Counted from the stretch's first letter, positions 31,071-39,967 are shown. The stretch is DNA of 39,996 bases from Candidatus Pacearchaeota archaeon (GCA_023144035.1 JAGLGM010000006.1:1-39996); one strand, 5' to 3'. Translations and numbers: made by a program. The notes: generated from the letters alone by a model not told the origin.

Positions 31071-32356
31071 TGAAATTACCAGATAAACCGTTTGATGTAA
31101 AAAAACTTCTAGATAAAAATTTAGGAGGATTTAGCAAATTTATCCGAAATGATAAATTTAGGCAGTTGGTTTCAGAATATAATAAAAGATATCTTTATTG
31201 GTCTGAATTAAAATACCGTATAAAAGATAAAACTAAAAGAGAGTATGCATGGGCATTAATGATGCTTTTACGATCAGATAATTATGAAAAATTTAATCTC
31301 AATGGAATTAAAATGAAATATTCTCTACTTCCTGATTTCAATAAAAAATTACATTTATTTGATAAAAATCTTGCAGGAAACATTCAAATAAAAGGAGAGT
31401 CTTTAAACTTAAAAGAAAGTTATATAATCAGTTCTTTAATGGAAGAAGCAATTGCTTCAAGCCAGTTAGAAGGAGCAGCTACTACAAGAAAAGTGGCTAA
31501 AGCCATGTTAAGAGAAAAAAGAAAACCAAGAAATAATTCTGAAAAGATGATTTTTAACAATTATGAAACTATGCGTTATATTCTTGAGAATAAAAATGAA
31601 AAGTTGACTCCAGAATTTATAATTAAAGTGCAAAATCTTGTTACAAAAGATACTCTTGACAATTCTAAAGATGAAGGTAGATTTAGAGATAATGATGAAA
31701 CAATTGTTAGTTATGATGAAATTATTGCATATGTGCCTCCACCATATAAAGAGGTAGAACTTTTAATAAATGAATTTTGTGATTTTGCTAACGATTCTTC
31801 AAAAGAATTTATTCATCCAATAATTAAAGGAATTATTTTACACTTTTTAATTGGCTATATTCATCCTTTTAATGATGGAAATGGAAGAACTGCAAGAAGT
31901 ATTTTTTATTGGTACATGCTTTCTCAAGGATACTGGTTATTTGAATATATGGCTATCTCGAAAAGAATTCTACGTTCTAGAAAAAAATATGGTTTAGCTT
32001 ATTTACATACAGAATATGATAATCTAGATTTAACATATTTTATAAAATATAATCTTTACGCTATTGAAGATTCTCTAAAAGATATGGTAGAATATATTAG
32101 GCAACAACAAAAAGAGCAAAGAAAAACAAAAGAGATAATAGATAAAAATCCTTATTTAAATTTAAGACAGGCGTTAATTTTAGAAGAATTTATGAAAAAT
32201 CCCCTCAAAACATTCACTATAAAAGAGATTATGGAGACATATGGCATAGCTTATCAAACAGCAAGGACAGACTTATTATTATTAAATAAAAAAGAATTTA
32301 TTATAAAAAAAATTTCTGGCCAAACTTTTGTTTATATACATCAAACTATAAAATAA
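31070..32356 (+). CDS. Fic-family protein with C-terminal winged helix (candidate self-regulator)
   Basis: 428 residues: N-terminal Fic_N-like region, inhibitory motif in ASSQLEGAATT (SxxxEG), catalytic HPFNDGNGRTAR (265-276), and a C-terminal winged HTH (TFTIKEIMETYGIAYQTARTD, about 382-402). Proteins of this layout are common in bacteria and archaea. The ATG shares its A with the second operator-like repeat copy, and no other in-frame ATG occurs before residue 63. The HTH probably binds the ATACTAA sites and controls its own gene. The protein differs in family from the Fic genes at 6189 and 21706. Confidence 0.92.
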   Translation: MKLPDKPFDVKKLLDKNLGGFSKFIRNDKFRQLVSEYNKRYLYWSELKYRIKDKTKREYAWALMMLLRSDNYEKFNLNGIKMKYSLLPDFNKKLHLFDKNLAGNIQIKGESLNLKESYIISSLMEEAIASSQLEGAATTRKVAKAMLREKRKPRNNSEKMIFNNYETMRYILENKNEKLTPEFIIKVQNLVTKDTLDNSKDEGRFRDNDETIVSYDEIIAYVPPPYKEVELLINEFCDFANDSSKEFIHPIIKGIILHFLIGYIHPFNDGNGRTARSIFYWYMLSQGYWLFEYMAISKRILRSRKKYGLAYLHTEYDNLDLTYFIKYNLYAIEDSLKDMVEYIRQQQKEQRKTKEIIDKNPYLNLRQALILEEFMKNPLKTFTIKEIMETYGIAYQTARTDLLLLNKKEFIIKKISGQTFVYIHQTIK

Positions 32357-32379
32357 TTGGTTATTGTTCTCAAGAATAA

Positions 32380-33756
32380 TTATTCTTCTTCGTCCTTTGT
32401 TCTTTGCTCTGCTACAAAAAATGCACGATTTGATTCTTCGTCTTTAATCACACCTTCTCTCTGGAATATTGCTGTTGCAGAAGGTAAAGCAAACTTTCCT
32501 AAAACTCCGACCTTAGAATAAATTATATAAGATATAACTCTTATTTCTCCTGCTTCTAATTTTTCAAATTCCCATTCAATTCTTCTATTAGCTTCATTTA
32601 TTTTAGTTGGAATTTCTCCTCCGAACTTTTCATAAATTTTTACTAATGCAGGAAGCCTATCAATAATTTGAACTTTTTCAACATATTTTTTAGCATGTAC
32701 AAAAAGAGAAACTTTTAATGCAAATTCTCCACCTTTAGCTTTAACAAAAGTTACTTTTTTTCTTAAACTAATATTTGTTTTTGAAAACTTTTTAGCTAAA
32801 ACAACTATTGCTACAATTAAGAAAATTATTAAGAAAGGTATTAACCAATTAGTTCTTACAACTATGTTTAAACTTTCTCCTGGTTTTATTTCTCTTATCC
32901 AAGAATAATAATATTTCAAACCTTCTCTTTCTACAATATCTGGTTCTGGACTAAAGCTAGTAAATAATCTTGAAAAAACATTTTTTGTAATAATTGTTTC
33001 TGAAGAATAAATTGTATTTCCTTCATTAACTTTGCTTACAATTTTTCTACTAATTATAAATCCTGAATCTTTCTTCACAGTTGTTACAATATCTTTTTCT
33101 ATAAATTTTATAGTTCCTTCAATTTCTGATGTTGTTCCTTTTGAAGTTACTTCAACATTTAATGTATAAAATCCAGCAACAACTTTATTAAAATCTTCTT
33201 TATCAAGATTTACATAAAAATTCTTTCTTTGATTTGGACCTAAAGCAAAACTTTCTTCAAATTCAAAAAAAGGAGAAGAAAATTTAGATTCAATAAGTTC
33301 AAAATTAAAATTCATTTTATTATGAATATAAACTTCTAGAGTATTTGTATCAGGGTCTAAATCTCCAGAACCAACTTCAAATGCATCTTCTAAATTTATA
33401 ATTCTCATAGTTAATTGTTCTTTTACTTCTGTTTCATCTTTTGCTCGAATAAATAAATCAAAAGTTGAGAATCCTGTCTTTAAACTATAAGTAGGTAATA
33501 ACTTAATTTGTATTTCTTTTGTTTCTCCAGCATTAATTAAAATATGTTCTTTAGGTTCTTCTAAAAATGCAAAAAAAGTATAAAACTCAAATTCATCAGA
33601 AACACCTTTATTTTCTATTGTTAAATCAAAGATTGCAGGTTCATTTGTATCTAAGATCATAATCTCATTTTCACTTGTTTTATTAATTTCTAAATTAATT
33701 GCACAGAGTGTAGGCAACATTAAACTTATTATTAATAATATAGCTATCTTCTTCAT
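32380..33756 (-). CDS. Membrane-anchored extracellular Ig-like protein
   Basis: 458 residues: signal peptide (KKIAILLIISLMLPTLCA), beta-rich outside region with NEPAIFDLTIENKGVSDEFEF and later beta-sandwich-like stretches, one membrane helix (about 309-325, WLIPFLIIFLIVAIVVLA), and an inside part of about 130 residues that again looks like a beta-sandwich (VEKVQIIDRLPALVKIYEKFGG). The Ig-like domains suggest contact with the envelope. No enzyme motif. It resembles the membrane protein at 17490 in plan, but without a transporter beside it. Confidence 0.72.
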   Translation of the reverse strand: MKKIAILLIISLMLPTLCAINLEINKTSENEIMILDTNEPAIFDLTIENKGVSDEFEFYTFFAFLEEPKEHILINAGETKEIQIKLLPTYSLKTGFSTFDLFIRAKDETEVKEQLTMRIINLEDAFEVGSGDLDPDTNTLEVYIHNKMNFNFELIESKFSSPFFEFEESFALGPNQRKNFYVNLDKEDFNKVVAGFYTLNVEVTSKGTTSEIEGTIKFIEKDIVTTVKKDSGFIISRKIVSKVNEGNTIYSSETIITKNVFSRLFTSFSPEPDIVEREGLKYYYSWIREIKPGESLNIVVRTNWLIPFLIIFLIVAIVVLAKKFSKTNISLRKKVTFVKAKGGEFALKVSLFVHAKKYVEKVQIIDRLPALVKIYEKFGGEIPTKINEANRRIEWEFEKLEAGEIRVISYIIYSKVGVLGKFALPSATAIFQREGVIKDEESNRAFFVAEQRTKDEEE

Positions 33757-33804
33757 CTTAAAAATAATTGAGATTTCTATTTAAAGATTTCTGTGATAGA
33801 AATT

Positions 33805-34308
33805 CTATCTTTTACCCTCTAAATCAAGGTACGCTTTTGCTTGAGAAAGGAATTCGTCACAATCAGAGATTAATTTATCTTCAAATTGTTGTATTCTTGA
33901 AGGAATTACCCATTTTTCATAAATACTTCTCATAAATTTTCTATTTGAATTAACCTCGAATTTCCCATCATAATCTCTTATTAAGGTTCCTGAAATCTTT
34001 ACTTCTACAGATCCTTGGTTTGTTTTTAACTTAACTCCATTTTGAGTTGTTTCTACATTTTCTAATCCTAAAATTCTAAATGTTGCTTTAATTTGGAATT
34101 TAAAATAATCTGTTACTTTTCTTGTTCCAATCCATTCAATATCAATATCTTTTTTAGGTCCTGCTATTTTTTCAGTATATTTTGTTTCTGCAACATCTAA
34201 TTCTGTTTCATCTTTTAACCATTCATAACAAAATTTATAGAAATCTTTGAAAAGCACAACTCCATCATATTTTATTTTACTAGAAAATACATTTTCTTTT
34301 TCTGCCAT
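33805..34308 (-). CDS. Hypothetical protein, 167 residues
   Basis: Begins MAEKENVFSSKIKYDGVVLF, then IDIEWIGTRKVTDYFKFQIK and ATFRILGLENVETT, a mixed alpha/beta pattern without signal or membrane segment. I recall similar proteins of unknown function in DPANN-type archaea but cannot name a family. It lies between the Ig-like membrane protein and the CBS gene, each with its own promoter region. Confidence 0.65.
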   Translation of the reverse strand: MAEKENVFSSKIKYDGVVLFKDFYKFCYEWLKDETELDVAETKYTEKIAGPKKDIDIEWIGTRKVTDYFKFQIKATFRILGLENVETTQNGVKLKTNQGSVEVKISGTLIRDYDGKFEVNSNRKFMRSIYEKWVIPSRIQQFEDKLISDCDEFLSQAKAYLDLEGKR

Positions 34309-34346
34309 GAGATAAAGAATAAAATCTGATTTAAATATTTAACTAA

Positions 34347-34907
34347 TTACATTGTTTCTGCACAAGAAGGGCAAATCAACATGCCGTTTTCTCTAAATAA
34401 AATATCATGGTTCCCACATTCTGAACATACTCCTTCATTTATAATTCTTTTTTTTGATTTATTTACTCTCTTTAACTTTTGAGTTTCTTCTCTTATTTGT
34501 GCAAATTCATCTAATTCAGGATAATACCCTGGATTAAAATTTAAAATATCTTTTATAGTTAGCATTCCAACAAGTTCTTTTTCTTGAATAACAGGAAGTC
34601 TATCAAACTTTAGTTTTTTCATTTTACTTAAAACTTCGTTAATTGAAGCAGAAGGCTTTATTGTTGCTATTTTTTTAGGAGATATATCAATTGCTTTTAT
34701 AGATGAAAGGTCTTCTTTTGATTTTTTAACTAATGCCCATAAAACATCTTGTCTAGAAATAAACCCTACTAGTTTTTTCCCATCTACAATCAAAAGGCTT
34801 CCTACCTTTTTTTTAACCATTTTTTTAGCACATTCTAAAAGATTTGTGTCTGGTTTAATTGTTTCAGGTTCTCTTGTCATAATATCTGCAACAACTATAC
34901 TTTTCAT
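34347..34907 (-). CDS. CBS-domain pair protein with C-terminal zinc ribbon
   Basis: 186 residues: two CBS motifs (IMTREPETIKPDTNLLECAKKM and ISPKKIATIKPSASINEVLS), then a basic linker and a zinc ribbon with CSECGNHD and CPSC (about 158-180). CBS pairs bind adenine nucleotides such as AMP, ATP or SAM and act as energy sensors; the ribbon suggests nucleic acid or protein binding. It diverges from the thermosome gene; a TATA box (ttataaat, 34930-34937) is 27 bases before the ATG. Confidence 0.88.
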   Translation of the reverse strand: MKSIVVADIMTREPETIKPDTNLLECAKKMVKKKVGSLLIVDGKKLVGFISRQDVLWALVKKSKEDLSSIKAIDISPKKIATIKPSASINEVLSKMKKLKFDRLPVIQEKELVGMLTIKDILNFNPGYYPELDEFAQIREETQKLKRVNKSKKRIINEGVCSECGNHDILFRENGMLICPSCAETM

Positions 34908-34927
34908 GCTTTTAATAGGGTCTTTTT

Positions 34928-34990
34928 ACTTATAAATCTTATTTACCACTTGAAGATATATTGTAAATCATAATAATCCTTAAATAAAAG
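34928..34990. promoter_or_regulatory. Divergent promoter between the CBS protein and the thermosome
   Basis: Two TATA boxes point apart: aagatttataagt on the - strand (34928-34940) for the CBS gene and cttaaataaaa on the + strand (34979-34989) for the chaperonin gene. Each is about 25-27 bases from its ATG, so both messages should be leaderless. Confidence 0.65.
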
Positions 34991-35008
34991 CTTTGTAAAT
35001 GAATTAAT

Positions 35009-36619
35009 ATGTCAGACAAACCAGTTGTTCTTATGCCTGAAGATATTCAAAGAATTATGGGTAAAGATGCTCAAAGAAATAATATATTGGCAGCTAAAAT
35101 GGTTGCAGAGGTTGTGAAGACTACTTTAGGTCCAAGAGGTATGGATAAAATGCTTGTTTCTCCAACAAATGAAATTATTGTTACAAATGATGGAGTTACT
35201 ATACTTAATGAAATGCAAATTGAACATCCTGCTGCTCAAATGATGGTAGAAATTGCTAGAACTCAAGAAAGTGAAGTAGGTGATGGAACAACAACTGCTG
35301 TTATGATTGCTGGTAAATTACTTGAAAATGCAGAAAAATTATTAGATATGAAAATCCATCCAACTGTTATTACTAAAGGTTATAAGATGGCAGCTGAAAA
35401 AGCTCAAGAAATTTTAAAAGAGCTTGCCTTTAAAATAAATTCTTCTGATGAAGATATTTTAAAACAAATTGCAATGACTGCTATGACAGGTAAAGGTGCT
35501 GAAAGTTATAAAGAAAAATTTGCAGAAATTATTGTTAAAGCTTCTAAACAAATTGAAAATAATGGAAAAATAGATATTAAAGATATTAAAATTGAAAAAT
35601 CAAAAGGAAATGGAATAAAAGATACTGAACTTATTTCTGGAGTTGTTATAGATAAAGAAAAAGTTTCACATGATATGCCTAAAATTGTTAGAGATGCTAA
35701 AATTGCTTTAATTGATTGTTCATTAGAATTAAAAAATCCAGAAATTGATACAAAGATTTCTATTTCTTCTCCTGAACAATTACAAAATTTTATTAATCAA
35801 GAAGAAAGGGAAATAAAAGAAATAGTTAGAAAAGTTAAAGATTCTGGAGCAAGTGTTATTTTTTGTCAAAAAGGAATTGATGATTTTGCTCAGTATTTAT
35901 TATCTAAAGAAGGAATTTATGCCTGTAGAAGAGTTTCTAAAAGTGATATGGAAAAGATTTCAAAAGCAACAAGAGGAAAAATTGTTAGTAATTTAAATGA
36001 ATTAACTCCTTTTGAATTAGGCGATGCTCAAACTGTTGAAGAAGTTAAAAATGGAGAAGATGTTTTTACATATGTTAAAGGATGTCAAAATCCAAAAGCT
36101 TTGACAATTTTAATTCATGGAAGTACAGACCATGTTCTTGATGAAATTGAAAGAGCATTAGTTGATGGATTAGGAGATGTTATTTGTTCTTTACAATCTG
36201 GTTTAGTTGTTCCTGGGGGAGGGGCAATTGAAATTGAACTTGCGAGAAGATTAAGAGAATTTGGACAATCTTTAAGTGGAAGAGAACAATTAGCAGTTGA
36301 AGAATTTGCATCTGCTCTAGAGTTTATTCCTACAACTTTAGCAGAAAATGCAGGTATTGATCCAATTGATGTTTTAACAGAACTAAAATCAAGACATGAT
36401 TCTGGTGAAAGAAATGCAGGTTTAAATTTATTTGAAAATAAAGTTGATAATGTTTTAGAAGCTAAAATAATTGAACCTTATAAAATAAAAAACCAAGCAA
36501 TTAATTCTGCAAGCGAAGTTGCTGTTATGATTTTAAGAATTGATGATGTAATTGCATCTTCTGGTCAAAAAGATGGTAAAGTAAATTCTATGAAAAATTA
36601 TGTAGAAGGATTAGAATAA
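35009..36619 (+). CDS. thsA: Thermosome subunit (group II chaperonin)
   Basis: 536 residues with the archaeal chaperonin blocks: [34 protein letters not shown] (ATP site), [13 protein letters not shown] and [13 protein letters not shown]. Group II chaperonins form two stacked rings with a built-in lid and fold proteins using ATP. The C-terminus ends KNYVEGLE and lacks the GGM repeats of many family members. Start by leaderless promoter. The next gene on the other strand ends one base after this stop. The symbol is by family; the subunit type cannot be known from one gene. Confidence 0.97.
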   Translation: MSDKPVVLMPEDIQRIMGKDAQRNNILAAKMVAEVVKTTLGPRGMDKMLVSPTNEIIVTNDGVTILNEMQIEHPAAQMMVEIARTQESEVGDGTTTAVMIAGKLLENAEKLLDMKIHPTVITKGYKMAAEKAQEILKELAFKINSSDEDILKQIAMTAMTGKGAESYKEKFAEIIVKASKQIENNGKIDIKDIKIEKSKGNGIKDTELISGVVIDKEKVSHDMPKIVRDAKIALIDCSLELKNPEIDTKISISSPEQLQNFINQEEREIKEIVRKVKDSGASVIFCQKGIDDFAQYLLSKEGIYACRRVSKSDMEKISKATRGKIVSNLNELTPFELGDAQTVEEVKNGEDVFTYVKGCQNPKALTILIHGSTDHVLDEIERALVDGLGDVICSLQSGLVVPGGGAIEIELARRLREFGQSLSGREQLAVEEFASALEFIPTTLAENAGIDPIDVLTELKSRHDSGERNAGLNLFENKVDNVLEAKIIEPYKIKNQAINSASEVAVMILRIDDVIASSGQKDGKVNSMKNYVEGLE

Positions 36620-36620
36620 A

Positions 36621-36941
36621 TTATAATTTATCTCTTCTATCCTTTGGTGTTCTTTGGTATTTTTTATAATTTTTATTTATACTTTCTATCATTCTTATAC
36701 TAGTATTTTCCATGCTATTAATTATTCCTAAAAGCATATCGTCTAAATCTGCACCTACAGGCATATGTTGGTCATTAGAAAAACTATAAACTATTTTTCT
36801 TAAATTTTGTTCATGATATAATATATCTTTTATTTCAGGTTTAAGAAGTTTGTTTTTTGTAAATATTCCACAAGCTTTTACAATATCTTTAGTTTCAGCA
36901 GGTTTTTCACTTTTATAATAAACTGTTATTTGTTGTGACAT
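36621..36941 (-). CDS. Hypothetical protein, 106 residues
   Basis: I chose the ATG at 36941 (MSQQITVYYKSEKPAE); the longer frame begins with a TTG at 36962. The protein is basic and mixed alpha/beta, with ETKDIVKACGIFTKNKLL and NDQHMPVGADLDDMLLGI, and no signal or membrane segment. No known family. Its stop is one base from the thermosome stop, convergent. Confidence 0.6.
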   Translation of the reverse strand: MSQQITVYYKSEKPAETKDIVKACGIFTKNKLLKPEIKDILYHEQNLRKIVYSFSNDQHMPVGADLDDMLLGIINSMENTSIRMIESINKNYKKYQRTPKDRRDKL

Positions 36942-36981
36942 TTTATCTTTTAAAACAATCAATAATTAAAAACTTAAAAAT

Positions 36982-38109
36982 TTAATTAAAACCAAAAACC
37001 TTTTTTAACCAAGCTATGAATTTTTGCCATATTGTTAATTCATCTATTGGTTGCACATCTTCTTCTAAATGAACTATTTTCTTTTGATTGAATTGGTCTA
37101 AATATAATTCTTCATCATAATTACTTTGGTAATAGTTAGTAAGTTTGTTATCTTTATCTTCAGGAGTTATTACAGGTGCAGTAACATCGTTAGGGTCAAA
37201 AACATTAACAGTTCTTGTAACTTCAGTAGCATTATTTCCTGCATTGTCTTGAACATTATATGTAACTGTATAAACTCCAACAACCTCTGTATCGACACTT
37301 GAAGAATCTATATTTTCTGAAATTAAGTCCCAAGTTCCATCTATATCATCTACTGCATACGCACCTAATTCTGAATATGACTCTCCAATTTCAAGAGTTA
37401 TTTGTGAATTCCCCCTTAAATGAATTACAGGTGCAGTAACATCGTTAGGGTCAAAAACATTAACAGTTCTTGTAACTTCAGTAGCATTATTTCCTACATT
37501 GTCTTGAACATTATATGTAACTGTATAAACTCCAACAACCTCTGTATCGACACTTGAAGAATCTATATTTTCTGAAATTAAGTCCCAAGTTCCATCTATA
37601 TCATCTACTGCATACGCACCTAATTCTGAATATGACTCTCCAATTTCAAGAGTTATTTGTGAATATCCTTTTAAATAAATAATAGGTGCAGTTATATCTG
37701 GGATTGCATTAATTGTTAAATATAATGTCTTTGAATCTCCAATATTATCGGCAAACATTATTAATTCATAATTTCCAGGATTTATATTAGAAGGAATAAT
37801 TTCTTGTCCTGTATAACATACCCATGATGGCAAACCTGAACAAGGGGTAGTTACAGGTTGATTCGTTACAAAAGGAATAACTATTTCTCCTGTTGATGAA
37901 TCGTGGAGATTTATATTTATAGTCATAGGTGAACTATCTGATATAAAATCATAATTAAAATTTATAGAATCTCCTTCAGTAATTGTTATAGATTGGCTTC
38001 CATCCATACTTCCATCATCAAATGCTCCTTCAATATATCCAAAAGCACTCACAGTACTTACTAAAAATATTGCAAATACAAAAATTGATAGAATTTTTAA
38101 TGTTTTCAT
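36982..38109 (-). CDS. Secreted protein with two DUF5011 (Ig-like) domains and WLKKVFG tail
   Basis: 375 residues: signal peptide (KTLKILSIFVFAIFLVSTVSA), an N-terminal beta domain, then two DUF5011 domains of 85 residues that are almost identical (each has ELGAYAVDDIDGTWDL and VGVYTVTYNVQDN) and a C-terminal IWQKFIAWLKKVFGFN. DUF5011 domains are surface or adhesion modules. The ATG is one base after the stop of the preceding gene (TAA-A-ATG), so the two are translated together. The closing amphipathic W-L-K-K-V-F-G resembles the motif in the protein at 788. Confidence 0.85.
   Translation of the reverse strand: MKTLKILSIFVFAIFLVSTVSAFGYIEGAFDDGSMDGSQSITITEGDSINFNYDFISDSSPMTININLHDSSTGEIVIPFVTNQPVTTPCSGLPSWVCYTGQEIIPSNINPGNYELIMFADNIGDSKTLYLTINAIPDITAPIIYLKGYSQITLEIGESYSELGAYAVDDIDGTWDLISENIDSSSVDTEVVGVYTVTYNVQDNVGNNATEVTRTVNVFDPNDVTAPVIHLRGNSQITLEIGESYSELGAYAVDDIDGTWDLISENIDSSSVDTEVVGVYTVTYNVQDNAGNNATEVTRTVNVFDPNDVTAPVITPEDKDNKLTNYYQSNYDEELYLDQFNQKKIVHLEEDVQPIDELTIWQKFIAWLKKVFGFN
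37171..37680. repeat. 255-bp tandem duplication of a DUF5011 domain
   Basis: Bases 37171-37425 and 37426-37680 are near identical over most of their length; clear differences cluster near the unit ends. The period of 255 is exactly 85 codons, one domain. The low divergence shows a recent duplication or continuing gene conversion. Confidence 0.9.
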
Positions 38110-38110
38110 T

Positions 38111-39577
38111 TTAAAATTTTCTAGAATATCTTACTCCGCCACTAAGTTTAGCTTTACTATCATAATTTACTTGAACACCTAATTTAGAATTTTTTCCTGC
38201 TTTAATATTTACTCCAGCATTTGCTTTATATGAATTTTCAGAATTTGTTTTTGATTCTGAATCAGAGCCCAGTTGTTGACCACTTCTTCCAAACATTTTT
38301 ATTGATTTATTTTTTGTATAATCCCATTTATTTAATCCAACACCTACAAAAGGTGAAATATTACTTTTATGAAATGGATGAATCTCTGCTGCAATTCCTT
38401 TAACATTAACATCTGTATTTTCTTCATTCATTAAAGCATATCTTCCTGTAATAGTTGAAGGATCTGTTTGAACATTTGTAACAATTTCATTAACTCCTTT
38501 ACCAGCATTTGCTACTAATGCCAAACCACCATATTGAATTCCTGCTTGACCTTCTACAAATTTATCATTAGCATTTGCTCCGAAAATTAAATATAAATCT
38601 TTCTTTGCTTTAGGAGTTGAAGCTTCTTTTTCTTCTTGTGTTCCTGTTTGAATAGATTCTGCATATGCACCATCAGCTGTTCCTGAAACAGAAGAAATTG
38701 GTACATTACCTATAATTACTTCTCCATCAGTTTTTACTTTTTCATAAACACCAAGTGGAGAAACTATTGCAACTTGTCTTATTCTAGAAGTTGTCCCATC
38801 TTCATTTTTTGTTGCAGGTAAGATTCTAAGTTTTGTATTTCCTTGTACATTTGGAATTAAATATTCAGTTGATTCAGTAGCTGCAGGAAAATAAAAATTT
38901 GAAGTTATTAATTGTCCGTTAATTGTTCTGTTTAAATTCATTGTACTTAAATTATCAGTAAGTTGTTTAAGAATTTCTTCAAGAGGTTCTCTTGAAATAT
39001 AGCTTTCATTTTTATTAGTACCCTTTTTTTTCATATCTTGTTCATTACAAAGTATTTCAGCGAAAATTTTTGGTTTTCCTGTTTTTGAATTTATTTCTAG
39101 AGATAAAGGAATAACATTAATATCATTTCCTTCTGCGTCTTTTGCTCTTACCCATTGATAACTTTCATCTGAGCTTACTTCTAAAAATTGTTTTGAATAT
39201 GCATCAAGATCATATTGAGCAGTTTCTTTGTAAAATGAAACTAATTGTAAAGTGTCTCCAAAAGTTAGTGCCATATCTTCATCTGAAATCTTTTTTGAGT
39301 TTTTTGGGAAACCTTCGATTGTTGAAGGAATATTTTGAAAATATTCTCCTCTTCCATTAATCATTTTTACTTCAAGATATTGTCCATCTTCAACCCTTAT
39401 TTTGTCTTTTTCTATTGTTGCTCCTTTATTATGATTTTCATAAGAATAAATATTTTCTTGAGCATCAACATTTTGAATTGCTGCTGCAGGTAAAATTGCA
39501 GTTGTTGCTAAAGGAAGAATTGCTTTCTTTCCAACTTGTCTTACACCTTCTTTGAATTTATTAACTAAATTTTTCAT
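38111..39577 (-). CDS. Secreted protein with beta-barrel-like C-terminal half
   Basis: I chose the ATG at 39577: a TATA box (tttataaa, about 39599-39606) lies 26 bases upstream; the ATG at 39589 adds four residues. Signal peptide with cut after VDAQ. The N-terminal half is mixed. From about residue 330 the chain alternates polar and hydrophobic residues in short strands: LYLIFGANAN, GLALVANAGKG, ISPFVGVGLNKWDY, SYKANAGVNIKAG, KLGVQVNYDS, LSGGVRYSRKF. The end in aromatic Phe is the classic outer-membrane barrel pattern. Function unknown. It is the first gene of a two-gene unit. Confidence 0.7.
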   Translation of the reverse strand: MKNLVNKFKEGVRQVGKKAILPLATTAILPAAAIQNVDAQENIYSYENHNKGATIEKDKIRVEDGQYLEVKMINGRGEYFQNIPSTIEGFPKNSKKISDEDMALTFGDTLQLVSFYKETAQYDLDAYSKQFLEVSSDESYQWVRAKDAEGNDINVIPLSLEINSKTGKPKIFAEILCNEQDMKKKGTNKNESYISREPLEEILKQLTDNLSTMNLNRTINGQLITSNFYFPAATESTEYLIPNVQGNTKLRILPATKNEDGTTSRIRQVAIVSPLGVYEKVKTDGEVIIGNVPISSVSGTADGAYAESIQTGTQEEKEASTPKAKKDLYLIFGANANDKFVEGQAGIQYGGLALVANAGKGVNEIVTNVQTDPSTITGRYALMNEENTDVNVKGIAAEIHPFHKSNISPFVGVGLNKWDYTKNKSIKMFGRSGQQLGSDSESKTNSENSYKANAGVNIKAGKNSKLGVQVNYDSKAKLSGGVRYSRKF

Positions 39578-39690
39578 GTAATTTCTCATGAATAATACTT
39601 TATAAATCTTTCCTTGTGTTGTTATTCTAAAGTTACAAGCATATTATGTTATTGTAGAATTACATTACTTCTATTAATATATGTGTTTAA

Positions 39691-39835
39691 ATGCACGGAC
39701 AAGTAAAACTAGGGTCTCGCACAAGGAATGCGCGGACAAGTAAACTAGGGTCTCGCACAAGGAATGCGCGGACAAGTAAACTAGGGTCTCGCACAAGGAA
39801 TGCGCGGACAAGTAAACTAGGGTCTCGCACAAGGA
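39691..39835 (+). repeat. Four tandem units of 36-37 bp built on the tRNA-Gly 3' end
   Basis: Units begin at 39691 (37 bp), 39728, 39764 and 39800 (36 bp each), and the tRNA-Gly end itself at 39836 is the start of a fifth. Each unit opens with ATGCGCGGAC (ATGCACGGAC in the outermost), which is the complement of the tRNA 3' end TCCGCGCA, then has a shared remainder with aagtaaactagggtctcgc. Units are identical apart from the outermost. There are no unique spacers, so this is not CRISPR. Confidence 0.9.
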
Positions 39836-39836
39836 A

Positions 39837-39967
39837 TGCGCGGACCGGGAGTTGAACCCGGGTCACAACGTTTTTGCTCCTTCTTATTTCTAGGAAGGTA
39901 GTGCGGTAGGAAAAATAGGTTTCCTTCGCTTGGCAACGTCGTATACTGGCCACTATACTACCCACGC
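39837..39967 (-). tRNA. tRNA-Gly (GCC) with a 59-base intron
   Basis: On the - strand acceptor GCGTGGG pairs with TCCGCGC, the D arm is GTAT/GTAT, the T arm CCGGG-TTCAACT-CCCGG and the anticodon stem CGACG/CGTTG. The loop TTGCCAA gives anticodon GCC. Exon 1 is 39931-39967, exon 2 is 39837-39871, and the intron 39872-39930 sits after position 37. The discriminator is A. The reading frames through it are not genes. Confidence 0.92.

Noticed and set aside
39691-39845. CRISPR array
   Set aside because: The 36-bp units follow each other directly with no unique spacers, and no cas gene is near.
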